Of a DNA stretch of 64,000 bases, positions 42,281 to 52,806 are shown one piece after another. The position numbers and the translations under genes were made by a program. The DNA lies in assembly GCA_946902875.1 (NCBI GenBank), contig OX336340.1, positions 2,215,501 through 2,279,500 of the forward strand, read 5' to 3'. The notes beneath the pieces are model-generated. The model was not told the origin of the DNA and ran no database searches. It was given only the letters and a program-made list of their open reading frames with translations. Numbering within the stretch: the first letter of the stretch is position 1; every line of letters begins with the position of its first letter. The stretch comes from Nematopogon swammerdamellus (lineage: Eukaryota > Arthropoda > Insecta > Lepidoptera > Adelidae).

Positions 42281-42694
42281 TTACTTTAAAAAAACATTGC
42301 TTTATGTTATATGCACGCACATACATTTAAGTGTATGCAACTGGAGTTTTTAAAACTTCACTTCGGTTACAGGTACTATGCACTTGACCTTTCAAGCGCT
42401 CCGTATTGGGGAAAAATCTATATTGATTTTGAAAGATTATACTGACTATTCCGTAAATTCTACAGAATAAAACACTTCCATCTAAACACAATAACCCGAC
42501 TTACGTTATGCGCGAGAAATTGTGAAAATTCCAAAAGAAAGAGTCGTAGATAATTCTAGAAAAAAGATATTTCAGCTAGCTAACTCTGTAGACAAGTGCC
42601 CACACCACGGCACTAGAGTCCATAACCAGACCCGACCTACGTAACACACAATGCCTTACCACCCCCACCGACCCCACAGACTACTGAAGTATAT
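42281..42694. other. No gene seen
   Basis: Unassigned sequence. Confidence 0.4.
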
Positions 42695-42825
42695 TAGACT
42701 ACTAGAAAGATGGAATGGCTTAAAAAATTACAGTTATTTATGCCGATTTCACTGACGCCATCTTGGCGCCGATAGACGTAGTGAGCGTCCTAGGAACTAG
42801 ATTTGACATTTATGTAATTAGTTAA

Positions 42826-42985
42826 TGGCTGGCGCGGCCGTGGCCGGGGCGGAGAGCCTCAAACGCAACAAATATGGAAATATCATTCAAGATTTCGAAT
42901 TTGTTGCGTTTGCGGTTGAAACCCTCTTGAAAAGCTCCTTGAAGAGGCTTGGCCGTCTGCTGGTGGACGCAACTGACGTCCCGCA
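42826..42985 (+). pseudogene. Retroelement-associated ORF fragment, second copy
   Basis: AESLKRNKYGNIIQDFEFVA and FAVETL match the fragment at 10240-10686, then the copy degenerates and joins SINE A. It has no function of its own. Confidence 0.7.
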
Positions 42986-42989
42986 ATCA

Positions 42990-43175
42990 AGGACCAATAT
43001 CACCTCCGAGGAGGTAGGTGCCATACTGGAGACTTCCCTTTGGATTGCTGGCTGTACTGGACTAGAGGAGAACACAGCCGAGGCTGCTATGCGGCCATAA
43101 TACATCCAGTAGGGTGGGGCCAACCCAGTCGACTACAATTTGAGTCTACCACCTAGTACGGGGCAAGGGAATGAT
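42990..43175 (-). mobile_element. SINE family A fragment
   Basis: CAATATCACCTCCGAGGAGG to ACCACCTAGTACGGGGC. Both the 3' end and the tRNA-like head are missing. Confidence 0.8.
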
Positions 43176-43322
43176 CTCATAATATTAATATTTTGACTCA
43201 AATTTGATTTGCCATCTTAGTTCAATGGCCGCTCACTACGGCTATCAGCGCCAAAATAGCGACAACGAAATCGGCACAACAATTTGCTGTCTCAAGCCAT
43301 TCCAGTGTACTATATAGTCAGT

Positions 43323-44445
43323 GCCTCAGAGCCATCACATCCCCACACCCCTCTGGCTATGAAAGCGTCCGTCGAGCCAGTGGTTGTCACGCGGCGATTC
43401 CGAACAATAAGCGTCATTATTCCTTACCCGGCAGCCATTGTGCGACCGCTTTAGTACCCGCTTCCGATCGCGACTTCCATTCGAATAATTTATTATCGAT
43501 ATTGTTTTGTCGAGAGGGCCGCGTCCATTTTGTATCGACTGCGCCGCCGACGACGGTAGCCCCGCTGCCCATTGAGACGAGTGAGTGGTATTGATGGGTA
43601 GGTGTTTGGGTTTCATGTTTTGAATAACGCAGTCGTGTTGACACTGTGGATAGCAATTTATGTGATGGGCCTACAATATTTTACTCACTGTAGTTTATCC
43701 ACTAAGAAGAATGTGTCTATCTGTTTGTCCACTAAGAAGAATGTGTCTATCCAACAACTAAGCACTGGGGTCTCTTGACATGTTGAATACTAGCAAGAAG
43801 AGGTTCAGGGATGAAGTCATAGCTGTCATTACTTCTGCAACTACTTCTTTCGATATTTCCCTCCACTGATCATCATCATTATAGGTATATATAAACATTC
43901 TACTCTTCTGAGTGTATGGTGTTTTTGCTTTCTTTTTATTACGAACTACTCCTTTACTGAATAACATATTTGTACGGTGTGGTGTGTCTTTGCTGCTCTT
44001 GATTATTGATTATTTGTGTTTTTGATTTTGTTAACTGTTGTGTACCTATCCTGTTTGTTTTTGTATTCATCCTTTTAGGTAGGTTTATGTTTTTGGTTTA
44101 TGTGTCATTCAAATTATAACTTCCTTTTATTTTTTATTATTGTTATCGTGGAGAGCGTTGCTAGATGTGTACTTACTATTTTTTGCTATTATGTTGTATG
44201 TTACCTCACGTAAAGTCTGTTTATTTTCCCATAATAAATAAAATAAAAAACATAAATAAATCACTCACGGAATTTAAGACTTTATGATTATTGATGTCTA
44301 AAATCAGTAGATAAGTCCATATCATTCCGAATTGGTCACTTTCAACCATGATCCTTTAGGAGTCTACGAATAGCATTTCAGTATTTTTTTTTAATGGTAA
44401 AAATTACTTTATAAAAAAAAATATTTTATAATTTATGTAATCCGG
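43323..44445. other. No gene assigned
   Basis: A 29-bp tandem duplication (CCACTAAGAAGAATGTGTC) lies near 43697-43752. Open frames at 43335-43656 (minus) have no recognisable domain. The rest is AT-rich. Confidence 0.4.
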
Positions 44446-44612
44446 TCTTTGTGGTTGAGTCAGAGGGGCCAAAGCACATGCTCCGACTAGCCGCAATATC
44501 ACCTGCAAGCAGGTGCCTTACCGGAGACACCCCTTTGGATTGCTGGGCTGTAGAGAAGAACACAGCCGAAGCTACGCGACCGTATTACGTCCAGTACGAT
44601 GGTACCAACACA
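44446..44612 (-). mobile_element. SINE family A, body and 3' end
   Basis: GTTGAGTCAGAGGGGCC, AAAGCACATGCTCCGAC and GAAGAACACAGCCGAAG are recognisable. Several small deletions. No head. Confidence 0.8.
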
Positions 44613-44983
44613 TATTTTAAGTAAAACGAACATGAAAATGAAAATAATTTTCAAACTCATTTTTTTGTTTGTTATTATTGTCTTGAAAACTTTCTCAATT
44701 CAGTATTCACAAAGAAAATAATAAGTCAGCGGCACGATTTCATACATTGCTCAAATTGTAATAAGACAGGGAGCTATTTGTAATATCGGGCATACTTTGT
44801 AATATAAGAAGTAAGCGTCGTTCGCGCGTGAGGGAGTTCTACGCTAAGCACCGGGTTTATATAAAACTTCTGTTGTAGGTACGTCTTTAAATTCGTCTCT
44901 GAGGAAAACTGTGCGCACGAGAACTGTGGAGACTTCATTTTTACGAAAAGTTTGGCGAATCTTTTGTGTGCGTGTTTTTACTT
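44613..44983. other. No gene seen
   Basis: Unassigned sequence. Confidence 0.4.
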
Positions 44984-45030
44984 TTTTAGGTTTCCGTATC
45001 CCGTACGGAAGCCTATTACTTAGCCTAGGC

Positions 45031-45065
<35 letters not shown>

Positions 45066-45169
45066 CCGAGGGCTGTATCTCTTGAACCGTAATAGTTAGC
45101 CCGTTGAAATTTTCACAGAATATGTGTTACTAGCTTTTGCCCGCGGCTTCGCTCGCGTGAAATTCGTAT

Positions 45170-46256
45170 TTCAAAGGAATAAAGTAATTAACTAAGGCCA
45201 ATCTGCGTTAAGGTAAACAATAAACCTTCTCAACTAAAGTAAGTAATTAACGGCGAGGCTTCAGGCTGAGCTGCATTCTGGAAGACAATAAACATTCTGG
45301 AAGAAAGTAAGTAACTGAGGGTGAGGCCGAAGGCCGAGCTGCGTTCAGGAAGACTATAAACCTTCTTGATGAAAGTAAGTAACTGAGGGCGAGGCCGAAG
45401 GCCGAGCTGCGTTCAGGAAGACTATAAACCTTCTCGAAGAAATTAAGTAATTGAGGACGAGGCCGAAGGCCGAGCTGCGTTCAGGAAGACGATAACCTTT
45501 TCGAAGAAAGTAAGTAACAGAAGGCGAGGCCGAAGGCCGAGCTACGTTCAGGAAGACCATAAACCTTCTCGAAGAAAGTAAGTAACTGAGGGCGAGGCCG
45601 AAGGCCGAGCTTCGTTCAGGAAGACGATAACCTTTTCGAAGAAAGTAAGTAACAGAGGGCGAGGCCGAAGGCCGAGCTGCGTTCAGGAAGACGATAACCT
45701 TTTCGAAGAAAGTAAGTAAATAAGGGCGAGGCCGAAGGCCGAGCTGCGTTCAGGAAGACCATAAACCTTCTCGAAGAAAGTAAGTAAATAAGAGCGAGGC
45801 CGGAGGCCGAGCTGCGTTCAGGAAGACTATAAACCTTTTCGAAGAAATCAAGTAATTGAGGTCGGAGCTGCGTTCAGGAAGACTATAAACCGTCTTGAAG
45901 AAAGTAAGTAACTATCGCCCATAGTTACTCGTCTTCCAGGATACAGCTCGGCCTTCGGCCAGGCCCTTAGTTACTTACTTTCTTCGGGAAGGATTATAGT
46001 CTTCCTGAACGCAGCTCGACCTTAGGCCTCGCCCTCAGTTACTTACTTTCTTCGAGATGGTTGAAGGTCTTCCTGAACGCAGCTCGGCCTTCGGCCTCGC
46101 CCTTTGTTACTTACTTTCTTCGAAATGGTTTATACTCTTCCTGAACGCAGCTCGGCCTTCGGCCTCGCCTTTAGTATGTTACTTACTTCCTTTGAGAATG
46201 TTTATTGTTTATCTGAATCCAGTTCACCCTCCGGCCCCGGCCTTAGTTAAGTAACT
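45170..46256. repeat. Mirrored 67-68 bp minisatellite
   Basis: About 11 direct units (GGCGAGGCCGAAGGCCGAGC at 45323, 45391, 45459, 45526 ...) up to about 45910, then about five units in reverse orientation (45935-46256). The turning point is near CTATCGCCCATAGTTACT. It is the same unit as at 9627-11400. Confidence 0.93.
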
Positions 46257-46583
46257 TTCCTCTCCCTCTCCCTCTCCCTCTCCCTCTCCCTCTCCCTCTC
46301 CCTCTCCCTCTCCCTCTCCCTCTCCCTCTCCCTCTCCCTCTCCCTCTCCCTCTCCCTCTCCCTCTCCCTCTCCCTCTCCCTCTCCCTCTCCCTCTCCCTC
46401 TCCCTCTCCCTCTCCCTCTCCCTCTCCCTCTCCCTCTCCCTCTCCCTCTCCCTCTCCCTCTCCCTCTCCCTCTCCCTCTCCCTCTCCCTCTCCCTCTCCC
46501 TCTCCCTCTCCCTCTCCCTCTCCCTCTCCCTCTTCCTCTCCCTCTCCCTCTCCCTCTCCCTCTCCCTCTCCTTCTCCCTCTCC
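46257..46583. repeat. (CCCTCT)n hexanucleotide array
   Basis: About 54 uninterrupted or nearly uninterrupted copies. Long Gly-Glu or Glu-Arg frames on the minus strand are by-products of the repeat. Strand asymmetry (pure pyrimidine/purine) could allow triplex formation. Confidence 0.98.
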
Positions 46584-46830
46584 CCCACCCTCCTTCCCCT
46601 TCCTTATCTCCCTACCTCCGCTCCTCTCCCGACCCTTCCTCCCTCCCCTCCCCCTTCCTTCCATCTCTCTACGTCAACCTCCCCTCTCGGCCCTCCCTCA
46701 CCTCCCTCCACCTCCCCTCTCGCCGCTCTCTCACCTCCCTTCCTCTATGCCTCTATTTACCCCCACCACCTTTCCCCCTTCGTTCCGCGTTCATAGCTCC
46801 CCCTCGCTCCCTCCCTCTCTGCCTAATCGA
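46584..46830. other. Pyrimidine-rich flank
   Basis: CT- and CCTCC-rich degenerate continuation of the hexanucleotide array; no gene. Confidence 0.7.
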
Positions 46831-46831
46831 A

Positions 46832-47115
46832 AATCCTAATATACACTTCATTTACAGGAAAACCTAAACGAAAATCCTAAGCCTTCAAGTTCTCACAGAA
46901 AACAGGATTGTACGGAACCCTCTTTACGCAAGGTCGACTCGAACTTGACCACTTTTTTTCAAAATTATCTTACCATGGGATATACACTTAATTTACAGGA
47001 TAACCTAAACGAAAATCCTAAGTTTTTTAGTTCTCGCAGAAATCGGGATGGTACGGAACCCTCTTTACGCGAGCTCGTCTCGAACTTGACCACTTTTTTT
47101 CAAAATTATGTTACT
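46832..47115. repeat. 142-bp tandem duplication in the Helitron
   Basis: ACAGGAAAACCTAAACG at 46854 recurs as ACAGGATAACCTAAACG at 46996, with the whole 142-bp segment repeated, including GGTACGGAACCCTCTTTACG. Confidence 0.8.
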
Positions 47116-47402
47116 CCGGGATATACACTACCACTATACAAAGTTTCGTCAAAATCCGTCCAGCCGTTCAGGCGTGAAAGAGGAACAAACAAACAAACAA
47201 ACAAACATACTTTCACATTTATGATATTAGTGAGATTATGGCGGATATAACAACAATAAAACATAGAAAAAGTAAAAAATTTAGGAGGGTTCCCATACAC
47301 GTTTCTTGTATGGGAACCCTCCTGTTTTTTTTTTTTCAATGTTTTTTTTTGTGGTGCGGAAACCTCGGTGCGCGAGTCCGCCTCGCACTTGGCCGGTTTT
47401 TT

Positions 47403-48234
47403 ATTTTTCATGTAATTTTTACTTCAGAACAGAAAATGGGACTCCATTATGATGGTAGACTTGAATTTTAAATTAGTTTACAAAAGTCTCAATCAAGAAA
47501 TGAAGAATCAAGGCAACAGGCAGATTACCTAGTAACAATACAACAAAAATAAAATAAGTCATCATCAGTGAACATGAACACATAAAAATACTCTAACCTC
47601 CCCCACAATCCCAGTTATGTCTGGTAGATAGAAAATGGCGGACTTGATGTCGACGTTGAGTCGTTGTTTTCTGTCACTGCCCAAGTTCGAAATAAAGTAT
47701 ATTTTCATTGAATTTAATCTGGGGGCACGGCAGTGCACCCGCCAAGTAGATTTTTTTTATTTCTTTCAATTTAATTTCAACTTGTTTGGGGCGAGCTAGC
47801 TTTTTCCTGCGGCATTACTCGCTCGGAGTGGGCTTTTATTTTATTTTTAGTTTTGAACCCCCGACGCAAAAAGAGGGGTGTCATAAGTTTAAGGCGTGGG
47901 GGTGTGTGTGTTTATGTGTGTGTATGCCTGTGGCATCGTAGCTCCCAAATGGATGAACCGATTTGGATGCGGTTTTTTTATAAGAAAGCGGTTTAATCGG
48001 GATTATTCTTAGCTATTTTTGTAATAAAGTAATTAAGTAATCAAAAAATTTATTATCTTAAAGGGCGAACCGATTTGCATGCTGTTTTTTTATAAAAAGC
48101 TTGAAATATAAGCTTAAACAGTCAGAAATAATTTCCGTTTACTTACTCGTTACGTACAGTAGTTGAGGGTCCGCTAAGTAAATAAAATATAAAAACTCAG
48201 AGCTGCGCGGGAATTTGCATTGCTCAGAGCTGGG
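47403..48234. other. No gene; possible old repeat at 47870-48080
   Basis: CGTAGCTCCCAAATGGATG and GAACCGATTTGGATGCGG, partly repeated as GAACCGATTTGCATGC near 48068, look like an old interspersed repeat. The rest is unassigned. Confidence 0.4.
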
Positions 48235-48605
48235 CATGGCATTCGCCACCTCCGCATGCGACCGAATTTCCATGGGCAACACCTTAACGACCACGGCATG
48301 TCTTTCAATTGCTAATCTTTAAATTGTTCATGGGCTGGACTTAAATACAGCGCTGAGTCTAGTGAAATCTTCACTAGTCTCAGCATAGGCTGTGTTCAGT
48401 CCTTTTCCCCCCCCTTTTTCCTTCTGTATTGTTTAAATGTGTGTGTTAATTAGTATTACTTTCTTGATTGTTTAAATGTGTCATACATAATATGTAAAAA
48501 TAATGTAATGCTGTAGGGGAAAAAATTAATATTTCTTTCTTTCTTTCTTCTTTCTTTCTTATGGGTGCCTCGGCGCCACATGTGGCGATTTCTATAAAAA
48601 ATACA
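48235..48605. mobile_element. Two LINE 3' end traces
   Basis: 48235-48305 (plus, CATTCGCCACCTCCGCATGC) and 48555-48605 (TTATGGGTGCCTCGGCGCC) match the 3' end of the 25561 LINE family. Both are short and diverged. Between them are a short CTTT-type run and unassigned DNA. Confidence 0.5.
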
Positions 48606-48780
48606 TTTCTCGGAAGAAAAGCCGCAAACATTGACTTGAAAAAAATCATTAATTGTTTAAAACATAAAGAAAATGTAACGACATTATAATGGACCAACTT
48701 TGGTTCTCCACTCTGCGCATCTCGCTGCGCGCGCGTTGCCCAAGCGGGGGCGGATGGATAAGGTAGGTACGGTAGGTAAG

Positions 48781-49109
48781 GCGTGAGGCTAGAACGATAA
48801 AAAAGGTATGGACGTCGGACTGTCAAATGCTTGTATCAGAACTAGCGTCGCCGAGTTGCGGGGAGCGGAGTGTACTTACCGATGATAAGATATTCCACTA
48901 TTGTGCACACTAAACTTGGCTGTAGTGTTTTTACACGTAAACACAGCATGCGGGCACTTTAAACAGGTTTTTGCGAATGCAGCCGATGACAGAATGACGG
49001 GCCAGCGCGCGACCGTCCAGTGAAACAAGTAAGCTTTTACTTATATCATGTTACGCTGGCGAGGATAGGGTTCGGGGTCCATACCTTTTTTATCGTTGTA
49101 GGCGTGAGG
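48781..49109. mobile_element. hAT-type MITE, 313 bp
   Basis: An 8-bp target duplication GCGTGAGG (48781-48788, 49102-49109) flanks 25-bp TIRs. These begin CTAGAACGATAAAAAAGG on the left and CTACAACGATAAAAAAGG on the right strand, one mismatch in all. The 8-bp duplication is the hAT signature. No transposase. Confidence 0.85.
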
Positions 49110-49704
49110 GTGTGGTAAGGTCGACAGGCAGTGCGATTGCGCGATATCTCACGGAATGCGCCTCGCGTGATCCGCGCCCGCGCCCAGTCGCGATGGCGAC
49201 GCCAAACAACTAATGTTATCAAAACTTTTAATGAAATTTTCCTAAAAATGCCTTTTGTTTCTTTTTTGCTTCGGATCTAATAAAATCTCGGACGAGATTC
49301 GCGAAGAGAGCCTCGTAAAAGTTGTCATAAAAAGCGGAGGCACAGACGAAATTACAATCAGAAGGTGGGCGGCGCGGCGGCGGCGGCGCGGAGGCGGCCG
49401 CGGGGCGGGCTGATGCGGGTAAAATCTCAGAGCAATAACACACGCATAGAGCGCGCGTGTGTGCTGCTTTGACTAACTATATTTATTTTATTTATTTAAT
49501 ATACTTATTGTACCCTTTGACTCCCAAACGTTGAAAATAGTACTACTCCCCTTGGCTCCCAGGCCCTTTTAGCGGCGCGCAAAAACGCGAAATTTTGGCG
49601 CGCGCGCTCTCGCACAAATTCAAATATCCCGCCTCAATCGATCGTACCATCAATAATCTGTATTCACTCTTATTTGTACTGAAATTACGCATTCAGTCAT
49701 ACCA
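49110..49704. other. GC-rich unassigned region
   Basis: 49130-49200 and 49370-49410 are strongly GC/CpG-rich (GGCGGCGGCGGCGCGGAGGC). It could be a promoter-proximal or first-exon region. The minus-strand frame at 49228-49443 has a low-complexity Ala/Pro part and no known domain. Confidence 0.3.
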
Positions 49705-49709
49705 AACAC

Positions 49710-49838
49710 TTCAGGATTCACTTATTTAGAAGCACAGACCGATTTTTTGAACTCCAGGCAAAACAAAACACACTCTTTAAATTATTTTTTTGAATTTTTC
49801 TGACCAAAACTAATTAATTTCGCCTTACAAGTCATATA
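49710..49838. repeat. Interspersed repeat shared with 8652
   Basis: TTCACTTATTTAGAAGCACAG and the Lys/Asn-free, A-rich continuation match 8652-8779. Confidence 0.65.
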
Positions 49839-50390
49839 TCAAAATAAGCGCAATGAAACGAACTATGGAATACCGAACTACAGTTACGGGAATAATCTTT
49901 GTCTATTCCAGTGTCAGTGGAAATGTCAGTTGTCAAAATTGACATTTTTTTTTCTCATTTTCAAGAATTATTTTCTGTGTGAAGGTGATTGTGTTGCCCA
50001 GTCGTGTTTGAGAAAAGTTACTAGTAAATTTAACCAAAAATTATTACCAGTATTCAGTTTTACTAAAAAAAAATTGGTAGAATTAGATAATGAATTAAAA
50101 CTAACGGCGCGCAATAGGCGCGCAATAAGTGGCACGCGCGTGCCATCTGGGAGCCAACGGTCTTCGAAGAAAAGTGGCACGCGCGTGCCGTCTGGAAGTG
50201 GAAGGGATGGCGGACTTATTGCTTAAGGCAATCTCTGCCGGTCAACCACCCTATTACAACATTTATGTGAGTATTTAGAGAAAAAAGACTTAACTAATAA
50301 TAACATGTTAATAAATTTATGAAAAAAAAAACTACAAAGACAACTTATACTGCGAAGTGTAATAAAATTTTATACAATTAATATATAAAA
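49839..50390. other. Unassigned; duplicated GC motif
   Basis: GTGGCACGCGCGTGCC occurs at 50130 and 50171, each containing the palindrome GGCACGCGCGTGCC. The remainder is AT-rich without features. Confidence 0.45.
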
Positions 50391-50706
50391 CTAGCTTTTG
50401 CAAGCGGCTTCGCTCGCGGTAAACTCAATACTGCAATAATCCAATACTGCAACGCAACGCAACAGAACTGCTAACGCCATCTATTACTACCATTCGACAC
50501 TAAATTCCGTTCCTACTATACTTTCTATGACTGCTCAGCTCTAAGACTTTTTTGCGCAATGGTATATAGCCTATAGTGACCCTCGAGAACATTTAACACA
50601 ATTACATTGGTACATCAAAATCTATTCAGTGGTTCCGGAGTTTACCTCAAACATACATACACATTCCTTTTTATAAGAAGTGCAGATAGAGAAGAGATAG
50701 AGATGC
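50391..50706 (-). mobile_element. Short Helitron-like element (family G)
   Basis: CTAG at 50391-50394, preceded by A, then GCAAGCGGCTTCGCTCGCG: a minus-strand Helitron 3' end. The body has GTATATAGCCTATAGTGACC and the 5' end is the CT-rich (minus) run near 50680-50706. Confidence 0.7.
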
Positions 50707-50780
50707 AGTGTCTACGTATTAATTTTAAATAATGGCACGTTTTGCATGACTACCTACATATTTTTTTACAGATGTGACGC

Positions 50781-51111
50781 TTTCATACCCTTTGCTTACT
50801 CTTCATACCCTTTGCTTACTGTTCATACCCTTTGCTTACTGTTCATACCCTTTGCTTACTGTTCATACCCTTTGCTTACTGTTCATACCCTTTGCTTACT
50901 GTTCATACCCTTTGCTTACTGTTCATACCCTTTGCTTACTGTTCATATCCTTTGCTTACTGTTCATATCCTTTGTTTACTGTTTATACCCTTTGCTTACT
51001 GTTCATATCCTTTGTTTACTGTACTTACCCTTTGCTTAATGTGCATACCCTTTGCTTACTGTTCATACCCTTTGCTTACTGTTGATACGCTTTACTTACA
51101 GTTCATACGCT
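50781..51111. repeat. 20-bp tandem array, about 16 units
   Basis: Unit TTCATACCCTTTGCTTACTG is nearly perfect for the first nine copies and more variable towards the right end. Because 20 is not a multiple of 3, each frame cycles through the same peptides. These are not genes. Confidence 0.97.
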
Positions 51112-51339
51112 GACAGGCGCGCTCTATGACATTGTTGCTCTGAGGGTAAAATGCTTTAAGGGAAGTTTCCCTAATCAAGACGGATGGACCAACTATGCAA
51201 CTGGGGTGCCGCCTTCACTTCTTGGATATTAACTTAAAGAGGCCGGTTCTTTTTGGGGAGATTTTTTCTGTTTTAATACTGAATTCCTTATCATGTAAAA
51301 ATGGTGACATCTTGAAATTAGGAGGTGATGAAATCATAT

Positions 51340-51690
51340 ATCAGACTAGCTTATGCTCGCGGCAAAGAGATTAAAATTTAATGTCTTTGGCTCGCGGCTT
51401 CGCTAGACTGCAACGCAACGCAACTGAACTGCTAACGCTATCTATTACGACCATTCGACATTAAATTCCGTTCATATTATACTTTCTTTGATACTGCTCA
51501 ACTCTAAGGCTATTTATCCTGATGGTATATAGCCTATAGTGAGCCTCCAGAGCTACTCTTTACATTGGTGCAAACCGCATCAAAATCTGTTCAGTAGTTC
51601 CGGAGTTTACCTCAAACATACAGACAGGCTTTCCCTTTTTTAAGAAGTAGAAGATAGAGATAGAGATAGAGAAGATTACATACATAAATA
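51340..51690 (-). mobile_element. Short Helitron-like element (family G)
   Basis: CTAG at 51346-51349 with GCTCGCGGCTTCGC nearby. The body GTATATAGCCTATAGTGAGCC matches the copy at 50391. The 3' end region appears duplicated or rearranged. Confidence 0.6.
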
Positions 51691-51694
51691 TCCG

Positions 51695-51880
51695 TCCAGA
51701 TTGGTGTCATCGCACTGAATGAAAGGTACGCCGAAATGATCATGTAAATAGTTCGTGTTATCCAGTTCAGTGTAGCCGGTAGGGCTAAAGGGAAGCACTG
51801 ACATGATAACTAGCTCAAGGTGTTGTGGGCGGACATCACCGCTAGTACCTAGGTGGTGTGATGTAGATGTGAGGTTTTCT
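51695..51880 (+). mobile_element. Diverged SINE family B fragment
   Basis: CATCGCACTGAATGAAAGG, CCAGTTCAGTGTAGCCGG and GGGCGGACATCACCG follow B order. No head. Confidence 0.65.
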
Positions 51881-51939
51881 TAAGAGGGGTTTTTTTTTAC
51901 TTTAAAACCGTTATAGTCTTTTCCAGTTAACTTGTGAAA

Positions 51940-52655
51940 AATATTTCAGCGATACTGAAGTAGCCAGGTCTCTCTTTCAGGAAGAAATAATTTTAAGGGA
52001 TAAGTCTGAACTGCCCGGGCAGAAGCACGTGAAGGCACTACTTCCTGGGTACTCGCGTAAATTCACTTCCAAGGTATTAAACCTAAAAAAGAACGATATA
52101 AAAATCCTAATAAGGACCATAACAGGACACTGTAGACTAAACAAACACCTACACCGAATGGGTCTATCATTGGTCTCCCTCTACGGAGACCAAGCCATGC
52201 TGCATCGTCATAGCCCCAGTACGACGTTGCTATCGCTTACTCGCTCTCGCTTGCCTACCGATGACAGGAGTGAGAGAGAAACACGAAGATTGCGACGGTC
52301 GCCCGATGAAGGGTGAGCGATTTCATGTTTCTCTCTCGCTCCTGTAATCGGTAGTCAAGCGAGAGCGAGTAAGCGATAGCAACGTCGCAGTGGGGCTATG
52401 ACGATGCAGCTTGGCTTGTCTCCGTAGAGGGAGACAATGATAGTCGGATATGGCCTTATCGACACGCCGGTGTGCACGTTCTGTAGAAAAGAGTATGAAA
52501 CACCCATACACATCCTTTGTGAATGTGAAGTGCTCATTCACAGTAGAAGCCGTATTCTTGGGGGTTATATTTTGAACCCATGCCAAATACAGGCATTCAA
52601 CCCCAAGAATATAACTCAGTTTGTAGCGGAAATCGGACTTGGGGGTGAGCTATAA
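51940..52655 (+). pseudogene. LINE RNase H-domain region, split by a MITE
   Basis: The frame reads KVLNLKKNDIKILIRTITGH and CRLNKHLHRMGL. After a 274-bp insertion it continues GYGLIDTPVCTFCRKEYETP and IHILCECEVLIHSRSRILGG to a stop at 52653-52655. The TGHCRLNKHLHRMGL...CRFC-like pattern is the C-terminal end of R1/I/Jockey-class LINEs with an RNase H domain. Without the insertion and one TA the frame is continuous across the site. No RT part is present, so this is a 5'-truncated copy. Confidence 0.85.
52167..52440. mobile_element. TA-type foldback MITE, 274 bp
   Basis: TIRs of about 118 bp starting TCATTGGTCTCCCTCTACG are about 93% identical in inverse and leave a loop of roughly 40 bp. TA flanks both ends (52165-52166, 52441-52442), a Tc1/mariner-like target. 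It interrupts the LINE RNase H region. Confidence 0.9.
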
Positions 52656-52717
52656 ACTTTTAAGAGATCACAATAGATCTTCCTAAAGGATATGTCAAAT
52701 AGCACCTCACGTTTACT

Positions 52718-52802
52718 CCGTGTGGGGTCGGTACTTAAAAAGAATAGCCCCACTGCATCTCTCCCCGTTGCATGTCGTAAAAGCCGACTAAGGGATAAGA
52801 AA
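52718..52802 (+). mobile_element. Family C 5' fragment
   Basis: GTGTGGGGTCGGTACTTAAA to GACTAAGGGATAAG, the first 80 bp of C, interrupted by SINE B directly after. Confidence 0.75.
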
Positions 52803-52806
52803 ATTC

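Larger units (their letters stand above)
42695..43322. mobile_element. Foldback element with cargo
   Basis: Inverted arms of about 110 bp, 42698-42820 and 43200-43320, share TGGAATGGCTT, TGCCGATTTC, TTGGCGC and CGTAGTGAGCG. Between them lie a retroelement ORF fragment and a SINE A copy. The arms have diverged to perhaps 75-80% identity, so it is old. Confidence 0.65.
45130..47235 (-). mobile_element. Non-autonomous Helitron, 2.1 kb
   Basis: On the minus strand the element begins TCTCACTAATATCATAAATG (47235) and ends with CGCGAGCGAAGCCGCGGG, CAAAAG and CTAG (45130-45133). It sits between A and T of the target with no duplication, all Helitron hallmarks. Inside are a direct and an inverted 67-68 bp array, a hexanucleotide run and a 142-bp tandem duplication. 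No Rep/helicase gene is present. Confidence 0.88.
44984..47402 (+). mobile_element. Family D split by a Helitron
   Basis: D is present as 44984-45129 (GGTTTCCGTATCCCG to GAATATGTGTTA) and 47236-47402 (TTATGGCGGATATAAC to ACTTGGCCGG). Joining 45129 to 47236 restores the usual GTGTTATTATGGC of D without loss or duplication. Confidence 0.9.

Noticed and set aside
43335..43656. Overlapping minus-strand frames of 93 and 79 codons as host exons
   Set aside because: They overlap in different frames, have no known motif and no supporting splice context.
46224..46664. Long Gly-Glu and Glu-Arg frames on the minus strand
   Set aside because: Fully explained by the (CCCTCT)n hexanucleotide, which keeps all frames open.
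50746..51113. Three overlapping Leu/Tyr/Pro-rich frames of about 100 codons
   Set aside because: Produced by the 20-bp tandem unit, which cycles all frames through the same peptides.
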